From positions 2,402-33,155 of the forward strand of contig DBXH01000059.1 in assembly GCA_002309335.1 (NCBI GenBank): a stretch of DNA of 30,754 nucleotides, read 5' to 3'. The notes under the pieces are model-generated. The model was not told the DNA's origin. It saw only the letters and a program-made list of their open reading frames with translations, and searched no databases. This DNA comes from Bacteroidales bacterium UBA1217. Its GTDB lineage: Bacteria > Bacteroidota > Bacteroidia > Bacteroidales > P3. The number at the start of each line of letters is the position of its first letter. Within the stretch, counting starts at the first letter, position 1. The translations under genes and the position numbers were made by a program. Positions 1 through 7,238 of this stretch are shown piece by piece.

Positions 1-939
1 CGTGCCGCCAAGGAACGCTGCGATGCCGGCTATGGCGTAGGTTCAACAGGTCTGGCCGTCTATCTCGACTTTGCCGACGCCATCAAGCGTCTGGGCAAGA
101 AGGTCGTCGAACAGAAATACGGCAACCTATTCCAGATGTATCAGAAAATCACCGACGAGAACCCCTACGAAACCCCGATGATGATATATCCTGCCGTCCA
201 CTACACGATGGGCGGCCTTTGGGTCGACTACGAGCTGCAGACAACTATCCCCGGCCTTTTCGCTGCCGGCGAAGCCAACTTCAGCGACCACGGAGCCAAC
301 CGCCTTGGAGCATCTGCGTTGATGCAAGGTTTGGCTGACGGCTACTTCGTTCTTCCATACACCCTTCAGAACTATCTCGCCGACCAAATCACTGTAGGAC
401 ACATATCGACCGACACCCCCGAGTTTGACGAAGCCGAGCAAAGTGTCCGCCAGCGCGAGGAGCGCCTGATGGAAAACGGAAAACGAAAAACGGAAAACGG
501 AGAGCTGCACACCGTAGACCACTACCACAAGGCTTTGGGTAAAATAATGTGGGAATACGTAGGTATGAGCCGCAACGAGGAGAGCCTGACCAAAGCCGCC
601 ACGATGATTGACGAGCTCGAAAACGAATTCTGGCAGCACGTACAGGTGCCGGGCGACATCGAGAGTTTCAACCCCGAGATGGAGAAAGCCCTGCGACTGG
701 CCGACTACTTCGAATTGGCGCGTCTCATCACCGCCGACGCACTGCATCGCAAGGAATCATGCGGAGGCCATTTCCGTACCGAGAGCCAGACCGAAGACGG
801 CGAGACCCTGCGCGACGACCAGAACTATATGTATGTCGCCGCCTGGGAGTATCAAGGCCACGGCCAACCCGAGACACTCCACAAAGAGCCTCTCAACTAC
901 GAGCACATACAGATTGCAACAAGAAATTACAAAAATTAA
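1..939 (+). CDS. Fumarate reductase/succinate dehydrogenase flavoprotein subunit, C-terminal part
   Basis: The window opens inside this gene in frame 1, so the N-terminal FAD-binding part lies outside. The visible 312 residues match the C-terminal half of the Bacteroidota SdhA/FrdA flavoprotein: the [12 protein letters not shown] segment, the FAD-site stretch [20 protein letters not shown], and the helical C-terminal domain ending in [12 protein letters not shown]. It interconverts fumarate and succinate at the inner face of the cytoplasmic membrane, together with the iron-sulfur subunit 56 nt downstream. A run of heptamer repeats (471-505) encodes a low-complexity [11 protein letters not shown] segment in the C-terminal domain, which looks like a later insertion or expansion. 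Sequence alone cannot separate a fumarate reductase from a succinate dehydrogenase role; in an anaerobe fumarate reduction is likelier. Confidence 0.93.
   Translation, partial: RAAKERCDAGYGVGSTGLAVYLDFADAIKRLGKKVVEQKYGNLFQMYQKITDENPYETPMMIYPAVHYTMGGLWVDYELQTTIPGLFAAGEANFSDHGANRLGASALMQGLADGYFVLPYTLQNYLADQITVGHISTDTPEFDEAEQSVRQREERLMENGKRKTENGELHTVDHYHKALGKIMWEYVGMSRNEESLTKAATMIDELENEFWQHVQVPGDIESFNPEMEKALRLADYFELARLITADALHRKESCGGHFRTESQTEDGETLRDDQNYMYVAAWEYQGHGQPETLHKEPLNYEHIQIATRNYKN
471..505 (+). repeat. Heptanucleotide tandem repeat inside the flavoprotein gene
   Basis: Five consecutive 7-nt units are visible: GGAAAAC, GGAAAAC, GAAAAAC, GGAAAAC and the degenerate GGAGAGC. The unit length is not a multiple of three, so gain or loss of one unit would shift the reading frame of the flavoprotein. 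The encoded residues are [11 protein letters not shown]. Confidence 0.8.
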
Positions 940-995
940 AGTCCATAAAGACCCAAAAGACTTTAATGATCTTAAAGACTTAAAAGAAAAAGACA

Positions 996-1760
996 ATGAA
1001 CTTCACACTACATATATGGCGTCAGGAGAACGCCAAAGCCAAAGGCCGTTTTGAGACCTACAAGGTCAGCGACATATCGTCCGACTGCTCGTTTCTGGAG
1101 ATGCTCGACATACTAAACGAGCAGCTGATAAATGACCACATTGCACATCCTGTCTGTTTCGACAATGACTGTCGCGAGGGCATCTGTGGAATGTGCGGCC
1201 TCTACATCAACGGCCGTCCCCACGGCAATGACGACGGAATAACCACCTGCCAGCTGCATATGCGCAAATTCAACGACGGCGACGAGATTTGGATTGAGCC
1301 TTGGCGCGCAAAGGCATTTCCCGTAATTTGTGACCTTGTTGTCGACCGCAGCGCTTTTGACAAGATTATCCAAGCTGGCGGCTACATCAGCGTCACTACC
1401 GGTGGGGTGCCAGACGCAAATACCATCCCTGTAGCTAAACGCTTTGCCGATATGGCTATGGATGCCGCCGAGTGTATCGGATGCGGAGCCTGTGTTGCGG
1501 CTTGCAAGAACGCCAGTGCTATGCTATTTGTCGGCGCAAAAGTTGCCCACCTCGCCTTGCTGCCGCAGGGGCAGGTCGAGGCCAACGAACGCGTCAAGAA
1601 GATGGTATGTCGTATGGACGAACTCGGATTCGGCAGCTGCACCAACACCTATGCCTGCGAAGCCGAATGCCCAAAACAAATCAAGCGCCAGAACATTGCC
1701 CGCCTCAACCGCGAATGGATCAAGCAGCTCTTCTCGGGTAACCACAAACCCAACGAATAA
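996..1760 (+). CDS. Fumarate reductase/succinate dehydrogenase iron-sulfur subunit
   Basis: 254 residues, the usual length for the B-type subunit of Bacteroidota. It passes electrons between the flavoprotein and the membrane cytochrome. An N-terminal plant-type ferredoxin fold carries [2Fe-2S] cysteines at about residues 59, 64, 67 and 85 ([11 protein letters not shown], then TTCQLHM). The C-terminal half carries the [11 protein letters not shown] motif (C160, C163, C166, C170) and further cysteines at 215, 221 and 225 ([14 protein letters not shown]) for the [4Fe-4S] and [3Fe-4S] clusters. It follows the flavoprotein gene by 56 nt and is probably cotranscribed with it. The membrane anchor (cytochrome b) gene is not downstream; in this family it usually lies upstream of the flavoprotein gene, outside the window. 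Confidence 0.95.
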   Translation: MNFTLHIWRQENAKAKGRFETYKVSDISSDCSFLEMLDILNEQLINDHIAHPVCFDNDCREGICGMCGLYINGRPHGNDDGITTCQLHMRKFNDGDEIWIEPWRAKAFPVICDLVVDRSAFDKIIQAGGYISVTTGGVPDANTIPVAKRFADMAMDAAECIGCGACVAACKNASAMLFVGAKVAHLALLPQGQVEANERVKKMVCRMDELGFGSCTNTYACEAECPKQIKRQNIARLNREWIKQLFSGNHKPNE

Positions 1761-1770
1761 ACATTAGCAT

Positions 1771-1788
1771 AATTCGTGCAATTCGGGT
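1771..1788 (+). repeat. Degenerate 9-nt direct repeat between frdB-like gene and corA-like gene
   Basis: Two adjacent copies, AATTCGTGC and AATTCGGGT, lie just after the iron-sulfur subunit gene. The function is unknown. They resemble the other short-period degenerate repeats in this window. Confidence 0.5.
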
Positions 1789-1795
1789 TTAAAAA

Positions 1796-1826
1796 ATTGG
1801 TGTTTTTTAATTTTTTTGTATTTTTG
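1796..1826 (+). promoter_or_regulatory. Bacteroidota-type promoter for the CorA-like gene
   Basis: ATTG (1796-1799, -33 element, consensus TTTG) is followed after exactly 19 nt by TATTTTTG (1819-1826, -7 element, consensus TAnnTTTG). The expected transcript starts about 70-75 nt before the start codon at 1906. Confidence 0.6.
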
Positions 1827-1894
1827 TAATTTAAAACCAAATCGTCAAAAGGAATGTAGAATACTGACCACCAATGTGATCGCCCAAAAATGAA

Positions 1895-1900
1895 GGGAGG
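1895..1900 (+). promoter_or_regulatory. Shine-Dalgarno-like site before the CorA-like gene
   Basis: GGGAGG lies 5 nt before the ATG at 1906. Strong purine-rich sites of this kind are uncommon before genes in this phylum, and this one supports the chosen start. Confidence 0.5.
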
Positions 1901-1905
1901 ATGAT

Positions 1906-2835
1906 ATGATTGAAACCATTCAGCACAAGTCTCTAAAATGGCAACATATAACGAATCCGAGCGAAGATGACTTCCGTTATCTGCTTGAAAATTTCAATTT
2001 CCATCCTTTGGACATTGAGGATTGTCGTGGAACAAACCAACGCCCCAAGATTGACGAATACGACGACTATTATTTTTTAATTTTGCATTTTCCTTATTTC
2101 GACAAAGGAAGTAAGAATGTACGTGTCCGCGAGGTCAAAATATTCTGGGGCAAAGACTACATCATCACCATCGGCAAATCACATTGGGTAGTTAAGAAAC
2201 TTTTTGACGAGATGGAAGAAGACCTTGCCGAGCGCGACGAAGATACACTGAAAGCATTGTCGTGCAGCGACTTGCTGCTTTACACAATCCTCGACCGCTT
2301 GATGCTTGAGACTTACCAACTCATCCTGCGCATTGGGTCGGAAGTGGACCTTATCAACTACGATATTTTTAACAAGAAAGCCCGCAGCATCATCGAGCTT
2401 ATTTCGATAACGCGACGCAATATCATCCTTCTGAACACAACCTTCAAACCACAACTGCGTGTGCTCCATATGTTTGAGAGTGGCGGCATTAAAGGCTTTG
2501 TCGACCCCGAGCAGGTGGATATGGAAGACTACTGGGGAGATATCCTCGACCAGTACCAGAAGATGTACGACTTGGTGGAAGATTACGGAGAATTAATTGA
2601 GGGCTTGTCGAAAACATTCGACTCTCTGCAGACCAACCGCACCAACGACATTATGCGTGTGCTGACCTATTTCAGCACAATTATGCTTCCTCTGACAGTG
2701 ATTGCCAGCCTGTTCGGTATGAACGTAGGATTCCCATTCACAGCAGATACAACGGCATTCTGGATTATTCTGGGCTCAATGGCACTCCTGACAACCGGTC
2801 TGCTAATTTATTTCCACCGGATTACGAACAGATAG
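1906..2835 (+). CDS. corA: CorA-family divalent metal ion (Mg2+/Co2+) transporter
   Basis: 309 residues. It has the CorA layout: a long acidic and helical cytoplasmic N-terminal domain (about residues 1-250) and two membrane helices at the C-terminus (about 254-275 and 285-303). The family signature GMN sits at residues 271-273 at the end of the first helix (LFGMNVGFPF). It ends with a short basic tail, FHRITNR, as in family members. Members form pentameric Mg2+ channels in the cytoplasmic membrane. The gene is monocistronic by context: its own promoter lies upstream and a convergent minus-strand gene follows. No riboswitch is obvious in the roughly 75-nt leader. The family also contains Co2+, Ni2+ and Zn2+ transporters, so the exact ion is not certain. 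Confidence 0.93.
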   Translation: MIETIQHKSLKWQHITNPSEDDFRYLLENFNFHPLDIEDCRGTNQRPKIDEYDDYYFLILHFPYFDKGSKNVRVREVKIFWGKDYIITIGKSHWVVKKLFDEMEEDLAERDEDTLKALSCSDLLLYTILDRLMLETYQLILRIGSEVDLINYDIFNKKARSIIELISITRRNIILLNTTFKPQLRVLHMFESGGIKGFVDPEQVDMEDYWGDILDQYQKMYDLVEDYGELIEGLSKTFDSLQTNRTNDIMRVLTYFSTIMLPLTVIASLFGMNVGFPFTADTTAFWIILGSMALLTTGLLIYFHRITNR

Positions 2836-2874
2836 TGTCACAGCAACTTGGGAGGTCATCAGAATACAACTATC

Positions 2875-3408
2875 TCACTCACTTATCACTTCATCCATCG
2901 GGACGTCAAAGGGCTCGATGGGAATGTTGTCGAATATCTGAAACGAGAAGGCCACGCCTACTTTTACGGCATTGGGAGTTGATTTGAGCAGGCGGTCGTA
3001 GAAGCCCCTGCCACGCCCCATACGGTTGTGGTTGTGGTCGAAAGCCACACCCGGCACAATGATGATGTCGATGGCGTCAAGCTGCTTGAACACAGGCCCC
3101 ACCGGTTCAGGGATGCCGAACTGTGGACCTGGTTGCATACTGTCGGGGCCTGTGTAGCGGCGCAGTAACAGGTCGTCACCATCTACACAAGGCAACAATA
3201 TTGTTTTCTCTTTATACCAACGCATCACGAAATCGTGAGTATAAACCTCGTCATCCATTGACCAATAGAGCAGCACCGTGTCAGCATCACGAAACGCGGC
3301 AAGTTGCTCGACTTGCTGCATAATAGGCACCGAGCGACGGATTTTTTCATCGAGTGGCACGGCATTCTTGGCGGCACGTACTATTTTGCGGAGTTCTTTC
3401 TTTTCCAT
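2875..3408 (-). CDS. 5-formyltetrahydrofolate cyclo-ligase
   Basis: 177 residues, close to the usual 180-200 for the family (5-FCL, methenyltetrahydrofolate synthetase). It converts 5-formyl-THF to 5,10-methenyl-THF with ATP in the cytoplasm. The N-terminus has the typical basic start (KKELRKIVRAAKN), which contributes to ATP binding. The C-terminal half carries the signature RMGRGRGFYD at residues 129-138, preceded by DIIIVPGVAFD. It ends just after a VPMDEVISE tail, typical of the family. It converges with the CorA-like gene, and the 39-nt spacer holds no clear terminator. A terminator at 3421-3444 separates it from the upstream DUF3127 gene, so its promoter should lie close to its start. 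Confidence 0.93.
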   Translation of the reverse strand: MEKKELRKIVRAAKNAVPLDEKIRRSVPIMQQVEQLAAFRDADTVLLYWSMDDEVYTHDFVMRWYKEKTILLPCVDGDDLLLRRYTGPDSMQPGPQFGIPEPVGPVFKQLDAIDIIIVPGVAFDHNHNRMGRGRGFYDRLLKSTPNAVKVGVAFSFQIFDNIPIEPFDVPMDEVISE

Positions 3409-3420
3409 TATAATATTAAA

Positions 3421-3444
3421 AAGGCAGGTTTATTGCCCTGCCTT
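3421..3444 (-). terminator. Rho-independent terminator of the DUF3127 gene (probably bidirectional)
   Basis: AAGGCAGG (3421-3428) pairs with CCTGCCTT (3437-3444) across an 8-nt loop. Read on the minus strand the stem is followed by TTTTTAAT; on the plus strand it is followed by ATTTTTTT. Confidence 0.85.
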
Positions 3445-3512
3445 ATTTTTTTGATGATAAAAAATAGAATTGGAAATTGAAACTAACTTCCATTAATTCA
3501 GTTTATCAATGA

Positions 3513-3911
3513 TTAGAATGGGAGGTCATCCTCTGAGTCAGCAGGAGCCGATGCGAACGGCGCTGCAGGAGCAGCCGGTGCCGCTGCAGAAGCAGGAGCC
3601 TGGGCCATGGCAGGAGCCGTTGATGCGGGAGTAGCAGATCCCGTAAAAGGCACAACACGGATGCAACGCAGGTCTGTATACCAGCGCTCATTGTACTCAC
3701 GACTCTCGGGCGAGAAAGTAACAACAACTGGAGTATTCATAACCAATGCATTGACCATAGCCAAACGGTCTTCGCCAAAAAGAGTAAAAGCAACCTGACG
3801 CGGATAAGTGTCTTCTGTCTCAATAACAAAACCGCCCTTAACCCAAGGTCCGCGTTGTGACTCGCCTCTTACTTCGGGTAAAATCTTAATTAATTTTCCT
3901 GTAATATCCAT
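3513..3911 (-). CDS. DUF3127 family protein, SSB-like
   Basis: 132 residues. Residues 1-90 resemble the DUF3127 domain of Bacteroidota, a predicted small β-rich (OB-like) fold: an MDITGKLIKILPEV start, a GPWVKGGFVIET strand pair, and ERWYTDLRCIRV near the end. Residues about 91-124 are an Ala/Pro-rich, probably disordered linker. The last residues, SEDDLPF, closely imitate the acidic tip of bacterial single-stranded DNA-binding protein (DDDIPF in E. coli), which recruits repair and replication proteins. Fold plus linker plus tip suggests an SSB-like role in DNA metabolism, but that is inference; the family is formally of unknown function. The gene is monocistronic, with a terminator immediately downstream. 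Confidence 0.8.
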   Translation of the reverse strand: MDITGKLIKILPEVRGESQRGPWVKGGFVIETEDTYPRQVAFTLFGEDRLAMVNALVMNTPVVVTFSPESREYNERWYTDLRCIRVVPFTGSATPASTAPAMAQAPASAAAPAAPAAPFASAPADSEDDLPF

Positions 3912-4136
3912 ATCTATTATTTATTTAATTAATTATCAAAACCATAATCACTTCCAAAGTATTTTTCAACCTCTGGAAATGACTTACAAAATTACACAAA
4001 AAGTTTCAAGAATAGCAAAAAAGTTATGAACAAAAAGTTACATCGCTGATAGTCAGAGCCACAATAAATATTTTTTCATACAACACAATAAAACAGCCGG
4101 AATTTGTGTTATTTTAATAGAAAAAAGAATCAAACT

Positions 4137-4676
4137 ATGCCGATGTTTTATACGCCTAAGCCGCGACAATTTCATTATAAACCGTGGTTTTACGACCCAG
4201 AGAAGGAAGAATGGGAGAAACTTAAGACAAAATATCGTCTTGAGAATGGTCTGCCATTGGATGACGATAAACGGAGAACAGAGAACAGAGAGAACACACG
4301 ACCACGTCCTTTGGACACACCCTCTAACTTAGAGGGAGCAAGAACGGAGAACGACGATACCGACAAGGAACTGGAGTATTTCCAGAGGAAAGTGCGTGAT
4401 ATAGAACGAAATGAACGACAAGAAAAACAGAAGCTAACTTTGAAGGATTTCTTCAAGAAACGTGAAAAACCTCAGTTTCACTATGTGTCGCGTTTTGACG
4501 AGAATGGCAACCTGATGGAAACTCCTTCCACACCCCCAAAAGACGCCGTTGTAAAGAAACGTATCAACCGTCGTTTCAGCGACGAGGATATGGACGGTCT
4601 TAAACCCGTACCTGCCGGCAAAATAATGATTTACACATTGTTGGTATGTCTACTATTGTACTTCATTTTCAGTTGA
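4137..4676 (+). CDS. Conserved-looking protein of unknown function with a C-terminal membrane anchor
   Basis: 179 residues from the ATG at 4137. An in-frame TTG at 4104 is possible but less likely, because the family-like start is [13 protein letters not shown]. The protein is highly charged and probably largely helical or disordered, with one hydrophobic segment at residues 162-178, so it looks tail-anchored. Two related motifs are visible: [14 protein letters not shown] at about residues 9-22 and [14 protein letters not shown] at about 111-124. Between them, residues about 46-72 ([12 protein letters not shown] through ARTEND) are encoded by heptamer repeats and a palindrome and look like a repeat-derived insertion. 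It lies upstream of panD but is separated from it by a promoter. I do not recognise a function. Confidence 0.75.
   Translation: MPMFYTPKPRQFHYKPWFYDPEKEEWEKLKTKYRLENGLPLDDDKRRTENRENTRPRPLDTPSNLEGARTENDDTDKELEYFQRKVRDIERNERQEKQKLTLKDFFKKREKPQFHYVSRFDENGNLMETPSTPPKDAVVKKRINRRFSDEDMDGLKPVPAGKIMIYTLLVCLLLYFIFS
4274..4296 (+). repeat. Heptamer repeat inside the 4137-4676 gene
   Basis: GAGAACA (4274-4280), GAGAACA (4281-4287), a 2-nt insert, then GAGAACA (4290-4296). The unit is a rotation of the GGARAAC type seen in the flavoprotein gene at 471-505. Confidence 0.65.
4320..4336 (+). repeat. 17-bp palindrome inside a coding sequence
   Basis: CCCTCTAA and TTAGAGGG are perfect inverted arms around a single central C. 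The palindrome lies in the low-complexity part of the gene, between two heptamer repeats. Confidence 0.7.
4341..4354 (+). repeat. Heptamer direct repeat inside the 4137-4676 gene
   Basis: AGAACGG (4341-4347) is followed directly by AGAACGA (4348-4354). It is the same GGAGAAC-type unit as the repeats at 4274-4296 and 471-505. Confidence 0.55.
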
Positions 4677-4697
4677 AGTAAAAACGCCGACAAAAGG

Positions 4698-4728
4698 TCT
4701 GATAATTCCATTTTTTTGTGTAAATTTG
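4698..4728 (+). promoter_or_regulatory. Bacteroidota-type promoter for the panD operon
   Basis: TCTG (4698-4701) is followed after exactly 19 nt by TAAATTTG (4721-4728), a full match to TAnnTTTG. Transcription would start about 8-10 nt before the panD ATG at 4744, giving a very short leader and ruling out the in-frame TTG at 4726. Confidence 0.65.
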
Positions 4729-4743
4729 CAAAAAATTTTGCCT

Positions 4744-5088
4744 ATGTTGATTGAGGTCTTAAAGTCTAAAATACATAGAGTTAGCGTTACCGAAGCCAAC
4801 CTTGACTATATCGGAAGTATAACTATTGACTCCGAGTTGCTCGAAGCGGCTAATATGATTGAGAACGAGCGTGTGGATATTTATAACATCACCAACGGTG
4901 AACGATTTTCTACATATATCATTAAGGGTGAGGCCGGTAGCGGTGTTATCGGTATCAACGGAGCTGCTGCGCACAAGGCAAAAGTGGGTGACCTACTTAT
5001 TATTGCTTCATACGCTACAATGGACTTTGAGGAGGCTAAAACGTGGCATCCGACAGTCATCTTCCCCAAAAACAATCATTTGCAATGA
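4744..5088 (+). CDS. panD: Aspartate 1-decarboxylase
   Basis: 114 residues from the ATG at 4744. It decarboxylates L-aspartate to β-alanine for pantothenate and CoA synthesis. It is a pyruvoyl enzyme made by self-cleavage, and the cleavage site Gly24-Ser25 is present at the canonical position (YIGSITID). Other family marks are [12 protein letters not shown] near the start, the [15 protein letters not shown] stretch, and [13 protein letters not shown] with its conserved Asn and Ala residues. The length equals the usual 115-126. The stop codon overlaps the next gene's start (ATGA at 5085-5088), so translation is probably coupled to the flippase-like gene. The partner gene panC is not in the window. 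Confidence 0.97.
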   Translation: MLIEVLKSKIHRVSVTEANLDYIGSITIDSELLEAANMIENERVDIYNITNGERFSTYIIKGEAGSGVIGINGAAAHKAKVGDLLIIASYATMDFEEAKTWHPTVIFPKNNHLQ

Positions 5089-6086
5089 AAAAACGGCTGG
5101 GCGACATACTGAAATTCGTGGTATTCCTCAGCATTGGAATCTTTTTTATCTATTGGTTTCTACTCAAACTGGATGCTGATGAAAAAGCGGCCATCTGGGA
5201 GTCATTTCTTTCTGCCCGATGGGGATGGGTGGGCATCGTAATGCTTGCCAGCCTTGTTGCGCATTTTGTCAGAGCCTTGCGTTGGCAGCTGCTTTTCAAA
5301 CCTTTGGAGCATAGTCCCAGCGTCAACAACACATTCGGTGCCGTGATGGTGATGTATCTGGCCAACCTTGCTTTCCCGCGATTGGGTGAGGTGATGCGCT
5401 GCGCTATGCTACGTACAAGCGACAGCATACCAATGGAAAAGTCGCTGGGAACAGTGGTTACAGAGCGATTGTTTGACACTCTGATGTTTATGCTCATAGT
5501 ATTGCTTGGTTTCCTGTTGATGTTCAACAGTGTAAAGGATTTTATATATGACAGTCTATCACAGAAATTCAGCACACTGCCGACACTGGCCGGCATTGTC
5601 GTCGCAGGAATCATACTATTAGTCATCCTATTTGTCATTTACAAAATCTTCCACGAGAAGTTGATGAATTTCAGCCTATACCGCAAAATTATGGAACTGA
5701 TAAAAGGCTGCGTGGATGGAGTGAAAAGCATATTGCATCTAGGTCCGAAAGCGACATTATTATTTCTGATCTACAGCCTAATAATCTATTTCTTATATAT
5801 CGCTGGAGGATGGCTGATTCTTGAGGCTTTTGCCGATACCGCCCATCTTGGATTTCAGACAGCATTTGTAATATATCTGTTCGGCTCGGTGGGAATGATG
5901 ATTTCGCAGGGCGGACTTGGCGCATACCCTGTGCTCGTGTGGCAGGCGCTTGCATTGTACGGTATCGGTGAATCGACAGGATTGGCGTGCGGATGGTTGC
6001 TTTGGGGTTCGCAACAAGCCATCGTTATTGTTGTGGGATTGGCATACCTGATCTATTTCTCATTGCTTAAGAAAAAGAAAAAATGA
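5085..6086 (+). CDS. Flippase-like membrane protein (lysylphosphatidylglycerol synthase TM / UPF0104 family)
   Basis: 333 residues from the ATG that overlaps the panD stop. There are about eight hydrophobic segments, beginning with [20 protein letters not shown]. Family marks are the early [15 protein letters not shown] segment, the [16 protein letters not shown] motif, and [16 protein letters not shown] near the end. Relatives (AglD/YbhN type, and the membrane half of MprF) are thought to flip or transfer lipid-linked molecules in the cytoplasmic membrane. The substrate here is unknown. The gene overlaps panD by 4 nt and the adenylyltransferase gene by 4 nt, so the three are cotranscribed and probably translationally coupled. 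Its neighbour suggests an envelope or LPS role rather than pantothenate metabolism. Confidence 0.88.
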   Translation: MKKRLGDILKFVVFLSIGIFFIYWFLLKLDADEKAAIWESFLSARWGWVGIVMLASLVAHFVRALRWQLLFKPLEHSPSVNNTFGAVMVMYLANLAFPRLGEVMRCAMLRTSDSIPMEKSLGTVVTERLFDTLMFMLIVLLGFLLMFNSVKDFIYDSLSQKFSTLPTLAGIVVAGIILLVILFVIYKIFHEKLMNFSLYRKIMELIKGCVDGVKSILHLGPKATLLFLIYSLIIYFLYIAGGWLILEAFADTAHLGFQTAFVIYLFGSVGMMISQGGLGAYPVLVWQALALYGIGESTGLACGWLLWGSQQAIVIVVGLAYLIYFSLLKKKKK

Positions 6087-6577
6087 ATTCAAGTTTCAAC
6101 ATAGGCATAAAGTTAAAGATTGTGTCGCTTCACGACTTGGAACTTATCCTAAACAAGTTGCGTATCGACAGAAATCCCAAGGTCGTTTTCACAAACGGAT
6201 GCTTCGACTTGGTGCATCGTGGGCATGTTGATTACCTGAGCAGAGCGCGCGACCTCGGCGATATGCTTATAGTTGGGCTCAACAGTGACGCCTCTGTCAA
6301 ACGACTGAAAGGTGAAAGTCGACCGATTTCGAACGAAGCAAGCAGGGCAAGTGTGCTGGCTGCATTTTCCTTTGTGGATTATGTTGTTGTATTTGAGGAA
6401 GACACCCCACTGAAACTGATTGAAGCCATCCGTCCCGACATCCTTGTAAAAGGAGGAGACTATAACCACGACACTATTGTGGGCGCAGATTTTGTGGAAC
6501 GCAACGGCGGTAGAGTGGAAATTCTTAGCCTTGTGCCTGGAGAATCAACAACAAATCTTGTAAACAGAATGAAATAA
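6083..6577 (+). CDS. rfaE2: D-glycero-β-D-manno-heptose 1-phosphate adenylyltransferase (RfaE2/HldE C-terminal type)
   Basis: 164 residues, matching stand-alone RfaE domain II. It would make ADP-heptose from heptose 1-phosphate and ATP for the LPS core. The nucleotidyltransferase signature is clear: VFTNGCFDLVHRGHVDYL with the HxGH motif (HRGH) at residues 45-48. LIVGLNSDASVKRLKGE, DILVKGGDY and a C-terminal GESTTNLVNRM follow, as in this family. It starts within the flippase-like gene (ATGA overlap), and its stop shares a base with the start of the next gene (TAATG). A related cytidylyltransferase activity cannot be excluded from sequence, but the RfaE2-specific SDASVKRLKG and VKGGDY segments make this call strong. 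Confidence 0.93.
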   Translation: MNSSFNIGIKLKIVSLHDLELILNKLRIDRNPKVVFTNGCFDLVHRGHVDYLSRARDLGDMLIVGLNSDASVKRLKGESRPISNEASRASVLAAFSFVDYVVVFEEDTPLKLIEAIRPDILVKGGDYNHDTIVGADFVERNGGRVEILSLVPGESTTNLVNRMK

Positions 6578-7221
6578 TGAAAATTAAATCATACATATTA
6601 TTATTATTTGCGATATTGCTCACCGCTAGTTCAGCACAGGCTCAACACCAGAAAAAAAGCCAACAAAAAGAATTCGACTTTGAAATTCGTGGAGGCGTAA
6701 ATTTTTGCCAGATTGACGGCGACGCATCAGGCAACTATAATAAGCTTGGTTTTCACGGCGGTGTGAACACCTCGTTCCCGCTAAGCGACGACGGTAGTCT
6801 GAGATTTGTTGTTGAACTGGGATTAACACAAAAAGGCTCAAGGATAGACAATGCCTCTCTTGACCGCCACATCTCGCTACTATACGTTGAGGTGCCTTTG
6901 ATGCTGGCATACGATATGCTTGACAATCACCAGCTGAGATTTGGCGCCGGATTTGCTCCAGCAATACTAGCTAAAGCGAATGTAACGACCGACGGGGCAT
7001 ATGACGACCTACAGTCACAAAACTACAAGCGTATGGATGCACTGCCTATCTGCGTCAGTATCCGATACCGCATCACCGAGCATATCGGTGTCGATGCCCG
7101 CTACTACAACTCTATGCTTAATACCGCCAAAGAGAATGGTAGCGGCACATACCGTATTGTCCGTAGAAACAAAGGACAATTCAACCGCCTACTTCAAGCA
7201 GGCATAACAATTGATTTTTAA
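6577..7221 (+). CDS. Outer-membrane β-barrel protein (PorT-like family)
   Basis: 214 residues. A signal peptide is clear (MKIKSYILLLFAILLTASSAQAQ, cleavage near residue 23). The rest is built of alternating amphipathic strands, with a start typical of small Bacteroidota barrels (FEIRGGVNFCQIDGD) and strand-like segments such as LRFVVELGLTQKGS and LLYVEVPLMLAYD. It ends with an aromatic-terminated strand, LLQAGITIDF, as expected for barrel insertion. It overlaps the adenylyltransferase stop by one base. The role is unknown, and the PorT comparison is at family level only. Confidence 0.85.
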   Translation: MKIKSYILLLFAILLTASSAQAQHQKKSQQKEFDFEIRGGVNFCQIDGDASGNYNKLGFHGGVNTSFPLSDDGSLRFVVELGLTQKGSRIDNASLDRHISLLYVEVPLMLAYDMLDNHQLRFGAGFAPAILAKANVTTDGAYDDLQSQNYKRMDALPICVSIRYRITEHIGVDARYYNSMLNTAKENGSGTYRIVRRNKGQFNRLLQAGITIDF

Positions 7222-7238
7222 TTATATAGTATAAACAG

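Noticed and set aside
4726..4743. TTG at 4726 as the panD start
   Set aside because: It overlaps the -7 box, and the ATG at 4744 puts Gly24-Ser25 in the canonical place.
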